Shown: piece by piece, positions 25,597 through 33,802 of the stretch
How positions within the stretch are numbered: the first letter of the stretch is position 1
How the letters are laid out: each line of letters opens with the position of its first letter
Source: Sphingobacteriia bacterium
GTDB lineage: Bacteria; Bacteroidota; Bacteroidia; Bacteroidales; TTA-H9
Assembly (NCBI GenBank): GCA_021286705.1
Contig: JAJTBW010000013.1
Coordinates: 1-38,029 of the forward strand
Length of the DNA: 38,029 nt
Direction of reading: 5' to 3'
Position numbers and translations under genes: made by a program
Notes under the pieces: model-generated
Told to the model about the DNA's origin: nothing
The model's input: only the letters and a program-made list of their open reading frames with translations
Database searches by the model: none

Positions 25597-26415
25597 TTAG
25601 TTAAGCGTAAACTTAATAGGTAAGTTAAATTGAACAGGAACAGCCTTTCCAGCTTGTTTACCTGGAATCCATGCAGGCATAAGTTTAACAACACGAACTG
25701 CCTCCTCATCACAACCACCACCTATACCACGTAAAACCTTAATATTAGAGATTCTACCATTTTTATCGATGACAAATGTGAGAAAAACAGTACCTGTGAT
25801 ACCACTTTCACGAGCAATTGATGGGTATTTAATATTGTCCCTAAGGAATTTAACACGAGCTTCATCTCCACCAGGATAATCTGGCATCTGTTCAACCACC
25901 TTAAATGGTTCTTGGGTTTCCTCCACAACTTGTGATTGTTCCTGTTGAAGGTCGGCCATATCAACCGCATCAGCATCACTGCTATTTCCTTTTACATCAT
26001 TTACTGAAACAGATAACTTTGAATCAGTTACCTCCTCTTGTGTTTTCATTAAATCCTCATCTTTTACTTCTGAGTCATCTTTAATAACTGGAGGAGTAAA
26101 CTTGATGGTGCTTTTTATTTTCTCAGGAGGAGCCTGCTCTATAACGGGTTGTTCTTGCTCCTTCGCTTTATTCTTTTCAAGATCGATGTTTGCTAAGGCT
26201 GTTACCTCTACATTAACCTCTTTCTTTTCAGGAATAATGCTTTTTATAAGACCTGGAGCTAAAATTGCAAAAACAAAGAATACTATAGTGATTATCAATG
26301 CCACTCTGTGTCTACGTGATGAGTCACGACGAATAACAAAAGCACCGTAATCTTTGAATCTTTGAGCAAATACAATATCACACCAAGCATCAGAGAATAT
26401 ATTCGTTTTAGCCAT
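25597..26415 (-). CDS. tonB: TonB-family energy transducer
   Basis: 272 residues. A cytoplasmic N-terminus, one transmembrane helix (about 36-58), a long Glu/Lys/Pro/Val-rich periplasmic linker (60-175) and a TonB C-terminal domain (about 180-272). The domain has the Bacteroidota hallmarks: YPGGDEARVKFLRDNIKYP, GTVFLTFVIDKNGRISNIKV, CDEEAVRVVKLMPAWIPGK and VPVQFNLPIKF. It transmits the proton-motive force from ExbB-ExbD to outer-membrane receptors. Fourth gene of the operon, 22 bp after the second exbD. Confidence 0.95.
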   Translation of the reverse strand: MAKTNIFSDAWCDIVFAQRFKDYGAFVIRRDSSRRHRVALIITIVFFVFAILAPGLIKSIIPEKKEVNVEVTALANIDLEKNKAKEQEQPVIEQAPPEKIKSTIKFTPPVIKDDSEVKDEDLMKTQEEVTDSKLSVSVNDVKGNSSDADAVDMADLQQEQSQVVEETQEPFKVVEQMPDYPGGDEARVKFLRDNIKYPSIARESGITGTVFLTFVIDKNGRISNIKVLRGIGGGCDEEAVRVVKLMPAWIPGKQAGKAVPVQFNLPIKFTLN

Positions 26416-26437
26416 TACTTCTAATATTTAAGTGTGA

Positions 26438-27052
26438 TTATATATTTAATTTAGAATAGAGATCTTTATCAGGTCCTTCCAAATTTACGATAGCATATCT
26501 ACTGATACTGCAAATATTCATTTCATCCAAAGCATCCACAAGATTTTTATATGATGCGTCATCAGAAGCCATGATTCTTACAACAGGTGCATTCTTACCT
26601 GCCTTTATCTTTGAGAGCTGCTCCTTAAATAAGTCATCGTTCATCTTGGTTTTAGCCTTTTCCCTTTTCAGGTCTTCAACTTGCTTAACAATATCATAGT
26701 TCTTTTGAAGTAGAACCTTTCGAAGACCCGTTGCTGAATAATCAGTAGGAATTAATTGTGCTCCTTCAGTTTTTCCAAAGTAGTAATAGATTTTATCTTT
26801 ACCCCCGAGAATAACTGTAATAGCTTGAGAAGCTTTTGCTACAGTTTGATTATCCTCTTGCACATCCTTTGATGAAGGCATTGTAATCTCCATCGTTTGA
26901 GGTTTAATTAATGTGGTGGCTAACATGAAAAATGTTATCAACAAAAATCCAAGATCCACCATGGGTGTAAAGTCTATTCGGGTGGCTAGCTTTTTAGACC
27001 TTTTCTTGCCCCCCTTTTTATGTGATCCTTGATCCTGACTTACGTCTGCCAT
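26438..27052 (-). CDS. exbD: ExbD/TolR-family biopolymer transport protein (second copy)
   Basis: 204 residues. A basic N-terminus (GGKKRSKKLATRIDFTPMVDLGFLLITFFML) carries the conserved Asp in the membrane helix (VDLGFLLITFF) needed for proton coupling. The periplasmic part holds an ExbD core with an ASDDASYKNLVDALDEM helix and an insertion of about 50 residues around 95-150. 28 bp after the first ExbD gene. The two ExbD proteins differ clearly, so they are not a recent duplication. Confidence 0.93.
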   Translation of the reverse strand: MADVSQDQGSHKKGGKKRSKKLATRIDFTPMVDLGFLLITFFMLATTLIKPQTMEITMPSSKDVQEDNQTVAKASQAITVILGGKDKIYYYFGKTEGAQLIPTDYSATGLRKVLLQKNYDIVKQVEDLKREKAKTKMNDDLFKEQLSKIKAGKNAPVVRIMASDDASYKNLVDALDEMNICSISRYAIVNLEGPDKDLYSKLNI

Positions 27053-27080
27053 TTTGTACTGCGTTTAAGATTTACTTGGA

Positions 27081-27677
27081 TTACTCTCCTTCGAGACGAG
27101 TAATGAGGTTATACCTATTCTCATCTAACTCCTGAAGGGTTTTCATTACATTCTTCACCACCAAATAAGGTGTCTTTTCGTCAGCCTTTATGGCAATTCT
27201 TAGATCAGGATTGACCTCTCTGGCAGCTTTTACCCATGATAATAACTGATTATTAGTTGAGTCAGTGGGTATACCAAGATTATTCTGAGGATTATCCCGA
27301 GTTTCGGCAGGTAGAGCTAAATAGGCTGGTAGCATCTCTAAAGGATTGCCATAAACATCTAGAAGCGTATACTTCTTAATCTGATCAGGTGTAAATGACA
27401 ATTTATAGAGGTCTGCCATCTTGCTCAACAACTCACGTCTTTTCTCTTGCCCGTCAATACCGAAGAACACTCTTCCCGAGGGATCAATCAGCATTGTCAT
27501 CACATTAACTTCAGGGATCTTTATCTCAGAAATGGAAGAAGGTGTTGAGACCAAAATAGGCTCCTTCTTTGTAAAGTTTGAAGTCAACATAAAGAATGTC
27601 AAGAGAAGAAAAGCCACGTCTGTCATTGCAGTCATGTCTACCCATGTACTCTTTCTGGGTATTTTTACTTTTGGCAT
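27081..27677 (-). CDS. exbD: ExbD/TolR-family biopolymer transport protein (first copy)
   Basis: 198 residues. N-terminal KIPRKSTWVDMTAMTDVAFLLLTFFML contains the helix and the conserved Asp of ExbD (MTDVAFLLLTFF). The periplasmic domain ends with a LRIAIKADEKTPYLVVKNVMKTLQE segment typical of the family. It has an insertion around 90-140. 27 bp after exbB. Confidence 0.93.
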   Translation of the reverse strand: MPKVKIPRKSTWVDMTAMTDVAFLLLTFFMLTSNFTKKEPILVSTPSSISEIKIPEVNVMTMLIDPSGRVFFGIDGQEKRRELLSKMADLYKLSFTPDQIKKYTLLDVYGNPLEMLPAYLALPAETRDNPQNNLGIPTDSTNNQLLSWVKAAREVNPDLRIAIKADEKTPYLVVKNVMKTLQELDENRYNLITRLEGE

Positions 27678-27704
27678 TGTCTCTTCTTTAAACGATTGAT
27701 ACTA

Positions 27705-28517
27705 TTAAGCGTGCTTTTCATTATATGACTGAACTAAGCTAACACCAGCTTCATCAATACTGTAAGTGATTTTATCAATGCGAGTAGTAAACACGTTATA
27801 AAAAATCAATGCTAAAGCAGCAGTTCCAATACCAAAGGCAGTATTAATAAGCGCTTCAGAGATACCCGCTGCCAAAGCTACGGAATCAGGTGCTCCTGCA
27901 TTTGCCAAAGCCGAGAATGCCCTGATCATCCCTAGAACAGTTCCCAACAGACCCATCAATGTAGCTAGTGAAGTAATGGTAGCAAGTATAACTAAGTTTT
28001 GCTCTAAACCTGGTAATTCTAATGAGGTTGCTTCCTCAATTTCTTTCTGTAAAGAAGCAATCTTTTGATCCTTATTCATACTCTGCTCTTTCTCTAACGT
28101 GCGATATTTTTTAAGTACTGACCGTACCACACTTGCAACTGAGCCTTTTTGTCTATCACATGCTACCAAAGCAGCTTCAAAATCATTATTGGCTAAATGC
28201 ATCTTGACTTCCTGTACAAAAGAACTGACTGCATGCTTACCAGTAGCTTTTTGGATAGCAATGAAACGTTCTACAACAAATGTCAATACTGTCAAAAGTA
28301 AAGTCATGATTACTGGAACAATGAATCCCCCTTTGTAAATAATCCCAAAATAATTCCCTGGTAATGCAGCGTTTTCAGATGACCCTCCCTGAAAATTACT
28401 TGGATTCCCCATGATAAAATGAAATACCCCTAACGCAGTTAAAAATGCAACAGGAATAACTAAAGATGAAAAATTGACTTTAATCTTCTTGTGTGAAGCT
28501 GATGAATTGTTTTTCAT
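27705..28517 (-). CDS. exbB: MotA/TolQ/ExbB proton channel family protein
   Basis: 270 residues. Four hydrophobic segments (about 17-35, 58-80, 160-185 and 205-230) with the family core ATITSLATLMGLLGTVLGMI and, further on, ALINTAFGIGTAALALIFYN. It forms the pentameric proton channel with ExbD that powers TonB. First gene of the operon. The intergenic region upstream holds a 21-bp palindrome but no clear promoter box. Confidence 0.95.
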   Translation of the reverse strand: MKNNSSASHKKIKVNFSSLVIPVAFLTALGVFHFIMGNPSNFQGGSSENAALPGNYFGIIYKGGFIVPVIMTLLLTVLTFVVERFIAIQKATGKHAVSSFVQEVKMHLANNDFEAALVACDRQKGSVASVVRSVLKKYRTLEKEQSMNKDQKIASLQKEIEEATSLELPGLEQNLVILATITSLATLMGLLGTVLGMIRAFSALANAGAPDSVALAAGISEALINTAFGIGTAALALIFYNVFTTRIDKITYSIDEAGVSLVQSYNEKHA

Positions 28518-28764
28518 AACGATTAATGAATTAATAGAATTTTTAAAATAGTAACCCCTTTAGCATCATGTAGTAACATGACCTTAATATCAGATTTCAT
28601 TACCTTACAAATAGTCTTATGGATATACCATTATCATCATAATCATTTCGATACTCAAAATGTATCTATGACTAATATGACCTGAATGATATTAATTGGA
28701 GGATGTAGGTATCTAGAAAACTATAAACACACCTACCATAATGGGATAATAAATCACCAATATT

Positions 28765-28785
28765 ATTGAACTGAATCAGTTCAAT
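28765..28785. promoter_or_regulatory. 21-bp perfect palindrome upstream of exbB, operator candidate
   Basis: ATTGAACTGA-A-TCAGTTCAAT: ten-base arms around one base. It lies between the exbB start (28517) and the stop of the small unknown gene (28815). The absent loop and lack of a T tract argue against a terminator, so a dimeric repressor site is more plausible. The distance to exbB is 247 bp, far for a classic operator. Confidence 0.4.
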
Positions 28786-28814
28786 TCAAATATAAATAAT
28801 GAAACTCTCTATTA

Positions 28815-29252
28815 CTAAACTCTAAATTGCCTCTCCATTATTATAAAGTCAAGGCAATCAATCGAAATAATACTCTTATTGTATGTCTGTTTAATTAGAA
28901 TTGCCTGACTTACGTACGAGTTGGTATGAGTAAAACAAAGCTTAAAGATATACTTAGTTATTACCTCTTTTTCAGTTGAGAAAACTGTATGATGACTCAA
29001 AGTATTTGTACCCGACTCCGGTAACAGTGGATCACCGAACATGGTCATTGCAGTGGAGAATTTAAACAAAAAATCTGCACTTTTCCCGGTACCATCATCA
29101 ACATAACCCTTTAATTCCTCATTATTCGAATCTGTACTAAGTATACTCCCTGCATCATGAAGATTATACCATATAGAGTATCCACAGACCATCAATAATC
29201 CCAATAAAAGGACTTTTCTCAATAATCTACTCGTATGGATAGACAGATGCAT
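28815..29252 (-). CDS. Hypothetical membrane-anchored or exported small protein
   Basis: 145 residues. A basic N-terminus with one hydrophobic segment (about 10-28, LRKVLLLGLLMVCGYSIW) forms a signal anchor or signal peptide. The rest is unassigned; a Phe/Met-rich patch (ADFLFKFSTAMTMFGDPLLP) stands out. No family recognised. A TATCTTTG box sits 20 bp upstream of the ATG, supporting transcription. Monocistronic. Confidence 0.55.
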   Translation of the reverse strand: MHLSIHTSRLLRKVLLLGLLMVCGYSIWYNLHDAGSILSTDSNNEELKGYVDDGTGKSADFLFKFSTAMTMFGDPLLPESGTNTLSHHTVFSTEKEVITKYIFKLCFTHTNSYVSQAILIKQTYNKSIISIDCLDFIIMERQFRV

Positions 29253-29271
29253 AACAGTTCAATTCTGGCCG

Positions 29272-29279
29272 CAAAGATA
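29272..29279 (-). promoter_or_regulatory. TAnnTTTG -7 box for the 28815-29252 gene
   Basis: The complement reads TATCTTTG, 19 nt before the ATG at 29252; the start of transcription would be only about 12 nt upstream of the codon. Confidence 0.5.
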
Positions 29280-29499
29280 ATTACAATTCACAAACGAATA
29301 ACATCACCTCAAAAAAAATATTCATCCCTACACCTCTGAATTTCAGCACTTAATATTTCTATTGCATTAATCTTTTGTTAACGATATCAGGTAACACCAT
29401 TTTCAACCTACTCAACTGACCTGATCTTGACTATGAAAAAAACAACGTAGGCATTTCACAATTCATCTAATCATTGATGGTTGATTAATTACTTAAAAA

Positions 29500-29530
29500 A
29501 AACGGGATAGAATCTAGTCCTATCCCGTTT
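29500..29530 (-). terminator. Rho-independent terminator of the first C25 protease gene
   Basis: Stem AAACGGGATA / TATCCCGTTT (10 bp, perfect) with an 11-nt loop. In the gene's direction it starts 18 nt after the stop codon and is followed by a run of T residues. Confidence 0.9.
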
Positions 29531-29547
29531 CAGAAAATACTATATGG

Positions 29548-32500
29548 CTATCTAACGATAACTTTATTGGTAGTCACACCCTTATCAGACAATACTCTGA
29601 TCAGGTAGATTCCAGCTTTATCCAGTTTGAATTGGTAGGTATCAGTATCTGAAACTGATTCACGACGTTCAACAACCTGACCGGTAATTGAGATAACTTC
29701 AATACTACGTATAGCTGCATTAGAAGTGATTGTACGAACTGTGAATTCACCAGAAATTGAAGGATTAGGATAAATACTCATGCTCACTGTAGCTTCTGCA
29801 TTTCCGATTCCTACACCTTCCTGAGCTTTGATATAGTCAAACTTAGTAATAGTCTTAGTAGAATCAGCATTCCAAGTGTGTAAGGTAACATCATAAGAAC
29901 CAATGGTAGAATATACCACGGTCGGATTCTGTAATGTAGAAGCACTTGGTACACCTCCTTCAAAGGTCCATTCCCAATTGGTAAAGCCCTGGCTTGAAAG
30001 ATCTGTAAAGGATACCTGATTTCCAACAACGGGTGCTGTATTTGAAGCAATGAAGGCAGCCCACATCGGAGCACGGTGAATACCAAAGAAATCAAGATAC
30101 TGTTCCATTAACGAAGCTTTTGTTGAAGGAGCGGCACTACCATCAACATAGCCACCAAACTCTAATGAGGTGCCAATTGTACGATAAACGCCACCATCAT
30201 AGGCTATCCCGAGGTCAAAAGCTGTAGTCTGGTTTGAAAGAATAATAAACGAGGTATCAACAATCTGAAGTTTATCAATGTATTGCTCATCACCAGAATA
30301 GGTAAGATTTACACCGGAAGTAAACTCTCCGGCAGCACCAAGTACATTTGTGATATCACCACCATTGTCTGACTTACCCTTAACTTTAAACATTGGGTGT
30401 AAGTTAGTAGGGGTGTTATTCTGGTCAAAATACCAAGTATCTCCACCTTCCATATACATTCTACCGCCCTGTTCCAAGAAACCGATATACTTCTGAGCTT
30501 CGGCAGGTGTCAAAACGTGAGCCTTTGGATAGGTTCCAAGACACATGAAAATTGCCTGATAAAGATTAGGATTTGTAGGTAATGTTGTGGTATACTCAGA
30601 TGTTATAGATAAGCCATTGATGGTATTTTGAATAACAGGACCTGAGTTTGTGTTGCCGTCGAGGTCAACTACGAGTACAGGAATCCTACCAATAACAAGG
30701 CTAAACTCAACATTCTTCTGGTAACCATTATCGCCCTGAAGAATCAATGTAAAGAGAGCAGAATGTCCACCCGGTGTAAACTCAGCAACTGATACATTAA
30801 AGTTCTGTTGGCCATATCCGCCAGCTGCTATCGTACCATAATTACCATTGGCAGTGGTGATATTAACAAATGGATCTCCTGTTGCAAGAATTGCAGTCAG
30901 ATTAGTTACGCCTGCAGCTCCTTGGTTATTCAATTTAATCTGAATCTCATCGTTTTCACCCGGATCAAGTCTACCGTCATTGTTTCCAGTTGGGTCAATA
31001 ACGGTTGTGCTAGCGATTCTAACATCTGAAGCACTGATAAGCAGAGTAAACTGACTATTCCATATTGTACCATTATCATCGGTTACAACATAGATAACAG
31101 CTGCATGTTGGTTAGGAACGGTAGAAGAAATATTCAATGCATAGGCATTGTCCATATTCTTAATCTGGTTTGGAGAAATAACTCCATAAACCTCAGTTGA
31201 GTCAGAAATGGTAATATAAGGATCTGATGTCCTTAACTTAACAATTGCATTTGATGTAGGATCTACTCCAATATTTTTAACAGCGAGGTTAAGTGTGACT
31301 GCTTCACCATACTCAGGAATACCATTACCATTACCTGCTCCATCATTTACAACATTTGTGTTGTAAACAACATAGGGACCATTTGCCGGTACTACAGGTA
31401 CTCTACCCATATAAGGGATAGTATTGTACTTTGTAATAACAACATCAATAGTATCATTTGGGGTTGTTAGGGCCGCAAAATTAACCGTTGCTGAACCGTT
31501 AGAAACTAAAGCACTTCCTAAAATTGCACCATTAATACTTAGCGTAACCTTAGCATCATTTGATGCACAGTTAACGTTAAATGAAGTACTTCCAATAAAG
31601 GCAGTGGGATTGTGGTTAGCTGTAATAGCAACTGGATTATCTGTTCTGACCATCAAAGATGGGTCACCGAAAATAGTCCAAGTATCGGTCATCTCATCAC
31701 CACCAGTACCGTATTCATCATTCATCTTCATGCAGCCATTCATTGAAAGACCACCGAAAGTACGCTTGATGTTATCGTTATAACTCTCAACGAGAATATC
31801 TACCATCTCATCCTGACCGCACATTGGAGGATTCCAACTCTGATTAATGGTACTGCCTAAAAATGCAACAGCACCCGTAGGTTGTCCATTCTTCTCGGCA
31901 CGTAACCAAGCCTCAGCAAAACAGGTAGAGTTCATAAACTCTCCATTAACACAAGCTACTGACCAGATAAATGGAAGCTTATCCTGGTTGGTTAATTGAC
32001 CAACATTTGTATTGCTAAATCCAGTAGTTCCCCATGAATTATTACTACCGTGACCAGTATAAACAATGATACCACTACCATCATTAACCTCAGTAGATAC
32101 CATCGAAGCAGTTGGGTTACCAGAAGCATCATTACCCCCTTGGCTGCCATCAAATAGCTCTGGATTTTTAGTGTAGGTGTAAGCCATCAGATCAGTCTGC
32201 TGGTTACGGATATGCTGATAGTCGTATTCATTATCATCGCCGGGACCTTGATCTGAAGCGATCCCTAAACATGTTGTATACCAGTCATCAGAGGTAAGTT
32301 GAGGATTCTTCTCATAATTTAACGTACGAGTAACTTGGGTTGCAGCATGACCAACATTTTCAGCAGAAAAACGACCTACGAAGATATCAGGATAATGGTC
32401 ACCACCTGCTAAATAGCTATATGCTACATCTGATGGGCCACCTAAACCACTACCAGAATTGGTTGGAATCTGAGCATTATCACCCACTAAAAGAACATAT

Positions 32501-33390
32501 GCTAATCCACCGGCATCATATTCATTTTGGATATAACTCTTGATAGCAGTTGAGGTGCTTCCAATGCTAGAAACATTTACCATGGTTGTAGGAATGCCTC
32601 TCATGTTTTTCCACTCAACAAAGGGCTGCATTGTGTTCATAAAATCGCCATAGGCGATAACAATCATTCTACCCTCTTCTCCAACAGCAGTATATCTGTT
32701 ACCCTGGCTTGAATAATTCAGGAAATGGTTCTGATAAATCTGGTTAAACTCTGGGGTAATATGCGCTAATCCGTTTCTCGAAATGATATTTTCACCATTC
32801 TGATCGATAACGTATAACTCTATTGTCATTTCGTAATATACACGAAGGGTCTTAGTTGCCGCATTGTATTGAAAAGGATTTACAACAACTGTCTGTCCTC
32901 TTAAATCTCTAACAATATGAGGAGTTCTTAACTCAGCTTCTACACCTGGGAAAAGACGTCCTTCGCTATAGATGCTGCCAAAGGTATAAGGTACAGTTTC
33001 AGGATCAACTGTTCTTAGAAGATTTCCCTTTGAAGGAGCCACAAGAACGTTTGTATACTCTTCATACCTTGATGATAAAACTCGAACACCCATTCTTGCC
33101 ATATCAGGAATAACAAAACTTGAGGCAAACTTTGGGAGATCAGGGGCGCCAGCCTCCTGGATTTGGGTAGCTTTTGGAACAGAAATGATCCATGCGTCAC
33201 CCTGTGGAGTACTTACCTGCTTACGGAAGTATCCATTGAGAGATAGCGAGAAAACACTCCCCTTCGAGTCAGTTGACTGAAGTTGAAGCTTTGCTCCATC
33301 AGGTGTATTGCCTCCTATTGAAACCCACTCTTGCGCGAAAAGTGAGGAACAGGATAGCAACAAAACCATTAACGTAAATAATTTTCTCAT
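29548..33390 (-). CDS. Gingipain-like C25 protease with PKD domain and T9SS sorting domain
   Basis: 1280 residues. A signal peptide (1-19, ending LFAQ) is followed by a propeptide (about 20-215), then a C25 catalytic domain (about 225-590). The catalytic His447 is in YTGHGSNNSWGTTGF and Cys480 is in WSVACVNGEF, both intact. Then come several Ig-like or CARDB-like beta domains (about 600-920), a domain with LVVDLDGN near 925 (about 920-1110), a PKD-like domain (about 1115-1190, WEWTFEGGVP) and a C-terminal type A T9SS sorting domain (last 75, starting MSIYPNPS, ending KVIVR). Exported to the cell surface or released; protein degradation for nutrition is the likely role, specificity unknown. 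Own promoter box and terminator; monocistronic. Confidence 0.92.
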   Translation of the reverse strand: MRKLFTLMVLLLSCSSLFAQEWVSIGGNTPDGAKLQLQSTDSKGSVFSLSLNGYFRKQVSTPQGDAWIISVPKATQIQEAGAPDLPKFASSFVIPDMARMGVRVLSSRYEEYTNVLVAPSKGNLLRTVDPETVPYTFGSIYSEGRLFPGVEAELRTPHIVRDLRGQTVVVNPFQYNAATKTLRVYYEMTIELYVIDQNGENIISRNGLAHITPEFNQIYQNHFLNYSSQGNRYTAVGEEGRMIVIAYGDFMNTMQPFVEWKNMRGIPTTMVNVSSIGSTSTAIKSYIQNEYDAGGLAYVLLVGDNAQIPTNSGSGLGGPSDVAYSYLAGGDHYPDIFVGRFSAENVGHAATQVTRTLNYEKNPQLTSDDWYTTCLGIASDQGPGDDNEYDYQHIRNQQTDLMAYTYTKNPELFDGSQGGNDASGNPTASMVSTEVNDGSGIIVYTGHGSNNSWGTTGFSNTNVGQLTNQDKLPFIWSVACVNGEFMNSTCFAEAWLRAEKNGQPTGAVAFLGSTINQSWNPPMCGQDEMVDILVESYNDNIKRTFGGLSMNGCMKMNDEYGTGGDEMTDTWTIFGDPSLMVRTDNPVAITANHNPTAFIGSTSFNVNCASNDAKVTLSINGAILGSALVSNGSATVNFAALTTPNDTIDVVITKYNTIPYMGRVPVVPANGPYVVYNTNVVNDGAGNGNGIPEYGEAVTLNLAVKNIGVDPTSNAIVKLRTSDPYITISDSTEVYGVISPNQIKNMDNAYALNISSTVPNQHAAVIYVVTDDNGTIWNSQFTLLISASDVRIASTTVIDPTGNNDGRLDPGENDEIQIKLNNQGAAGVTNLTAILATGDPFVNITTANGNYGTIAAGGYGQQNFNVSVAEFTPGGHSALFTLILQGDNGYQKNVEFSLVIGRIPVLVVDLDGNTNSGPVIQNTINGLSITSEYTTTLPTNPNLYQAIFMCLGTYPKAHVLTPAEAQKYIGFLEQGGRMYMEGGDTWYFDQNNTPTNLHPMFKVKGKSDNGGDITNVLGAAGEFTSGVNLTYSGDEQYIDKLQIVDTSFIILSNQTTAFDLGIAYDGGVYRTIGTSLEFGGYVDGSAAPSTKASLMEQYLDFFGIHRAPMWAAFIASNTAPVVGNQVSFTDLSSQGFTNWEWTFEGGVPSASTLQNPTVVYSTIGSYDVTLHTWNADSTKTITKFDYIKAQEGVGIGNAEATVSMSIYPNPSISGEFTVRTITSNAAIRSIEVISITGQVVERRESVSDTDTYQFKLDKAGIYLIRVLSDKGVTTNKVIVR

Positions 33391-33486
33391 AGAAATTCAG
33401 GATTGTTGTAATGTTAATGTATATCTTAAAAATAGATTTGAAGTAGAGTAAAATTGTTTTTGGATATCTATTTCATTTACAAGTGT

Positions 33487-33494
33487 CAAAGTTA
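33487..33494 (-). promoter_or_regulatory. TAnnTTTG -7 box upstream of the 29548-33390 protease
   Basis: The complement reads TAACTTTG, 97 nt before the ATG at 33390. No convincing -33 TTG at the usual spacing. A leader of about 90 nt would result. Confidence 0.45.
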
Positions 33495-33717
33495 ATAAAA
33501 CAACTGCATCATTACTTAAATTTCACCCTTTATTGATCTGTTTTTTAGCGATAAGTCAGATAATTTTCTTTAAATGTTGTTTAGTTAACCATTCTAATTT
33601 GAACTCCAAACATTGTAATGAAATGATTGCTTCAGAAAATCCAGAATACGATGGTGTAAGCTGAACAGAGATCGATTCGTTAACTTTTTAAATTCTAATT
33701 TGATATTAAAACACCAA

Positions 33718-33747
33718 GGGGTAGCTTCAGTTGCCTGAAGCTACCCC
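33718..33747 (-). terminator. Terminator of the second C25 protease gene
   Basis: Perfect 13-bp stem GGGGTAGCTTCAG / CTGAAGCTACCCC with a 4-nt loop, 56 nt after the stop codon, followed on the minus strand by TTGGTGTTTTAATAT. The strongest hairpin in the window. Confidence 0.88.
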
Positions 33748-33802
33748 AAATATGAAAAATACCTGAATAATTAAACTGGGAAACCCAATCTAATCAGAAC
33801 CA

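Larger units (their letters stand above)
33391..33802. other. 412-bp gap between the two C25 protease genes
   Basis: Holds the promoter box of the downstream protease (33487-33494) and the terminator of the upstream one (33718-33747). About 220 bp between them (33495-33717) is AT-rich with no open frame, hairpin or repeat that I can see. Confidence 0.6.

Noticed and set aside
31424-31783. Plus-strand open frames inside the C25 protease genes
   Set aside because: They are shadows of the minus-strand coding sequence with no promoter or domain.
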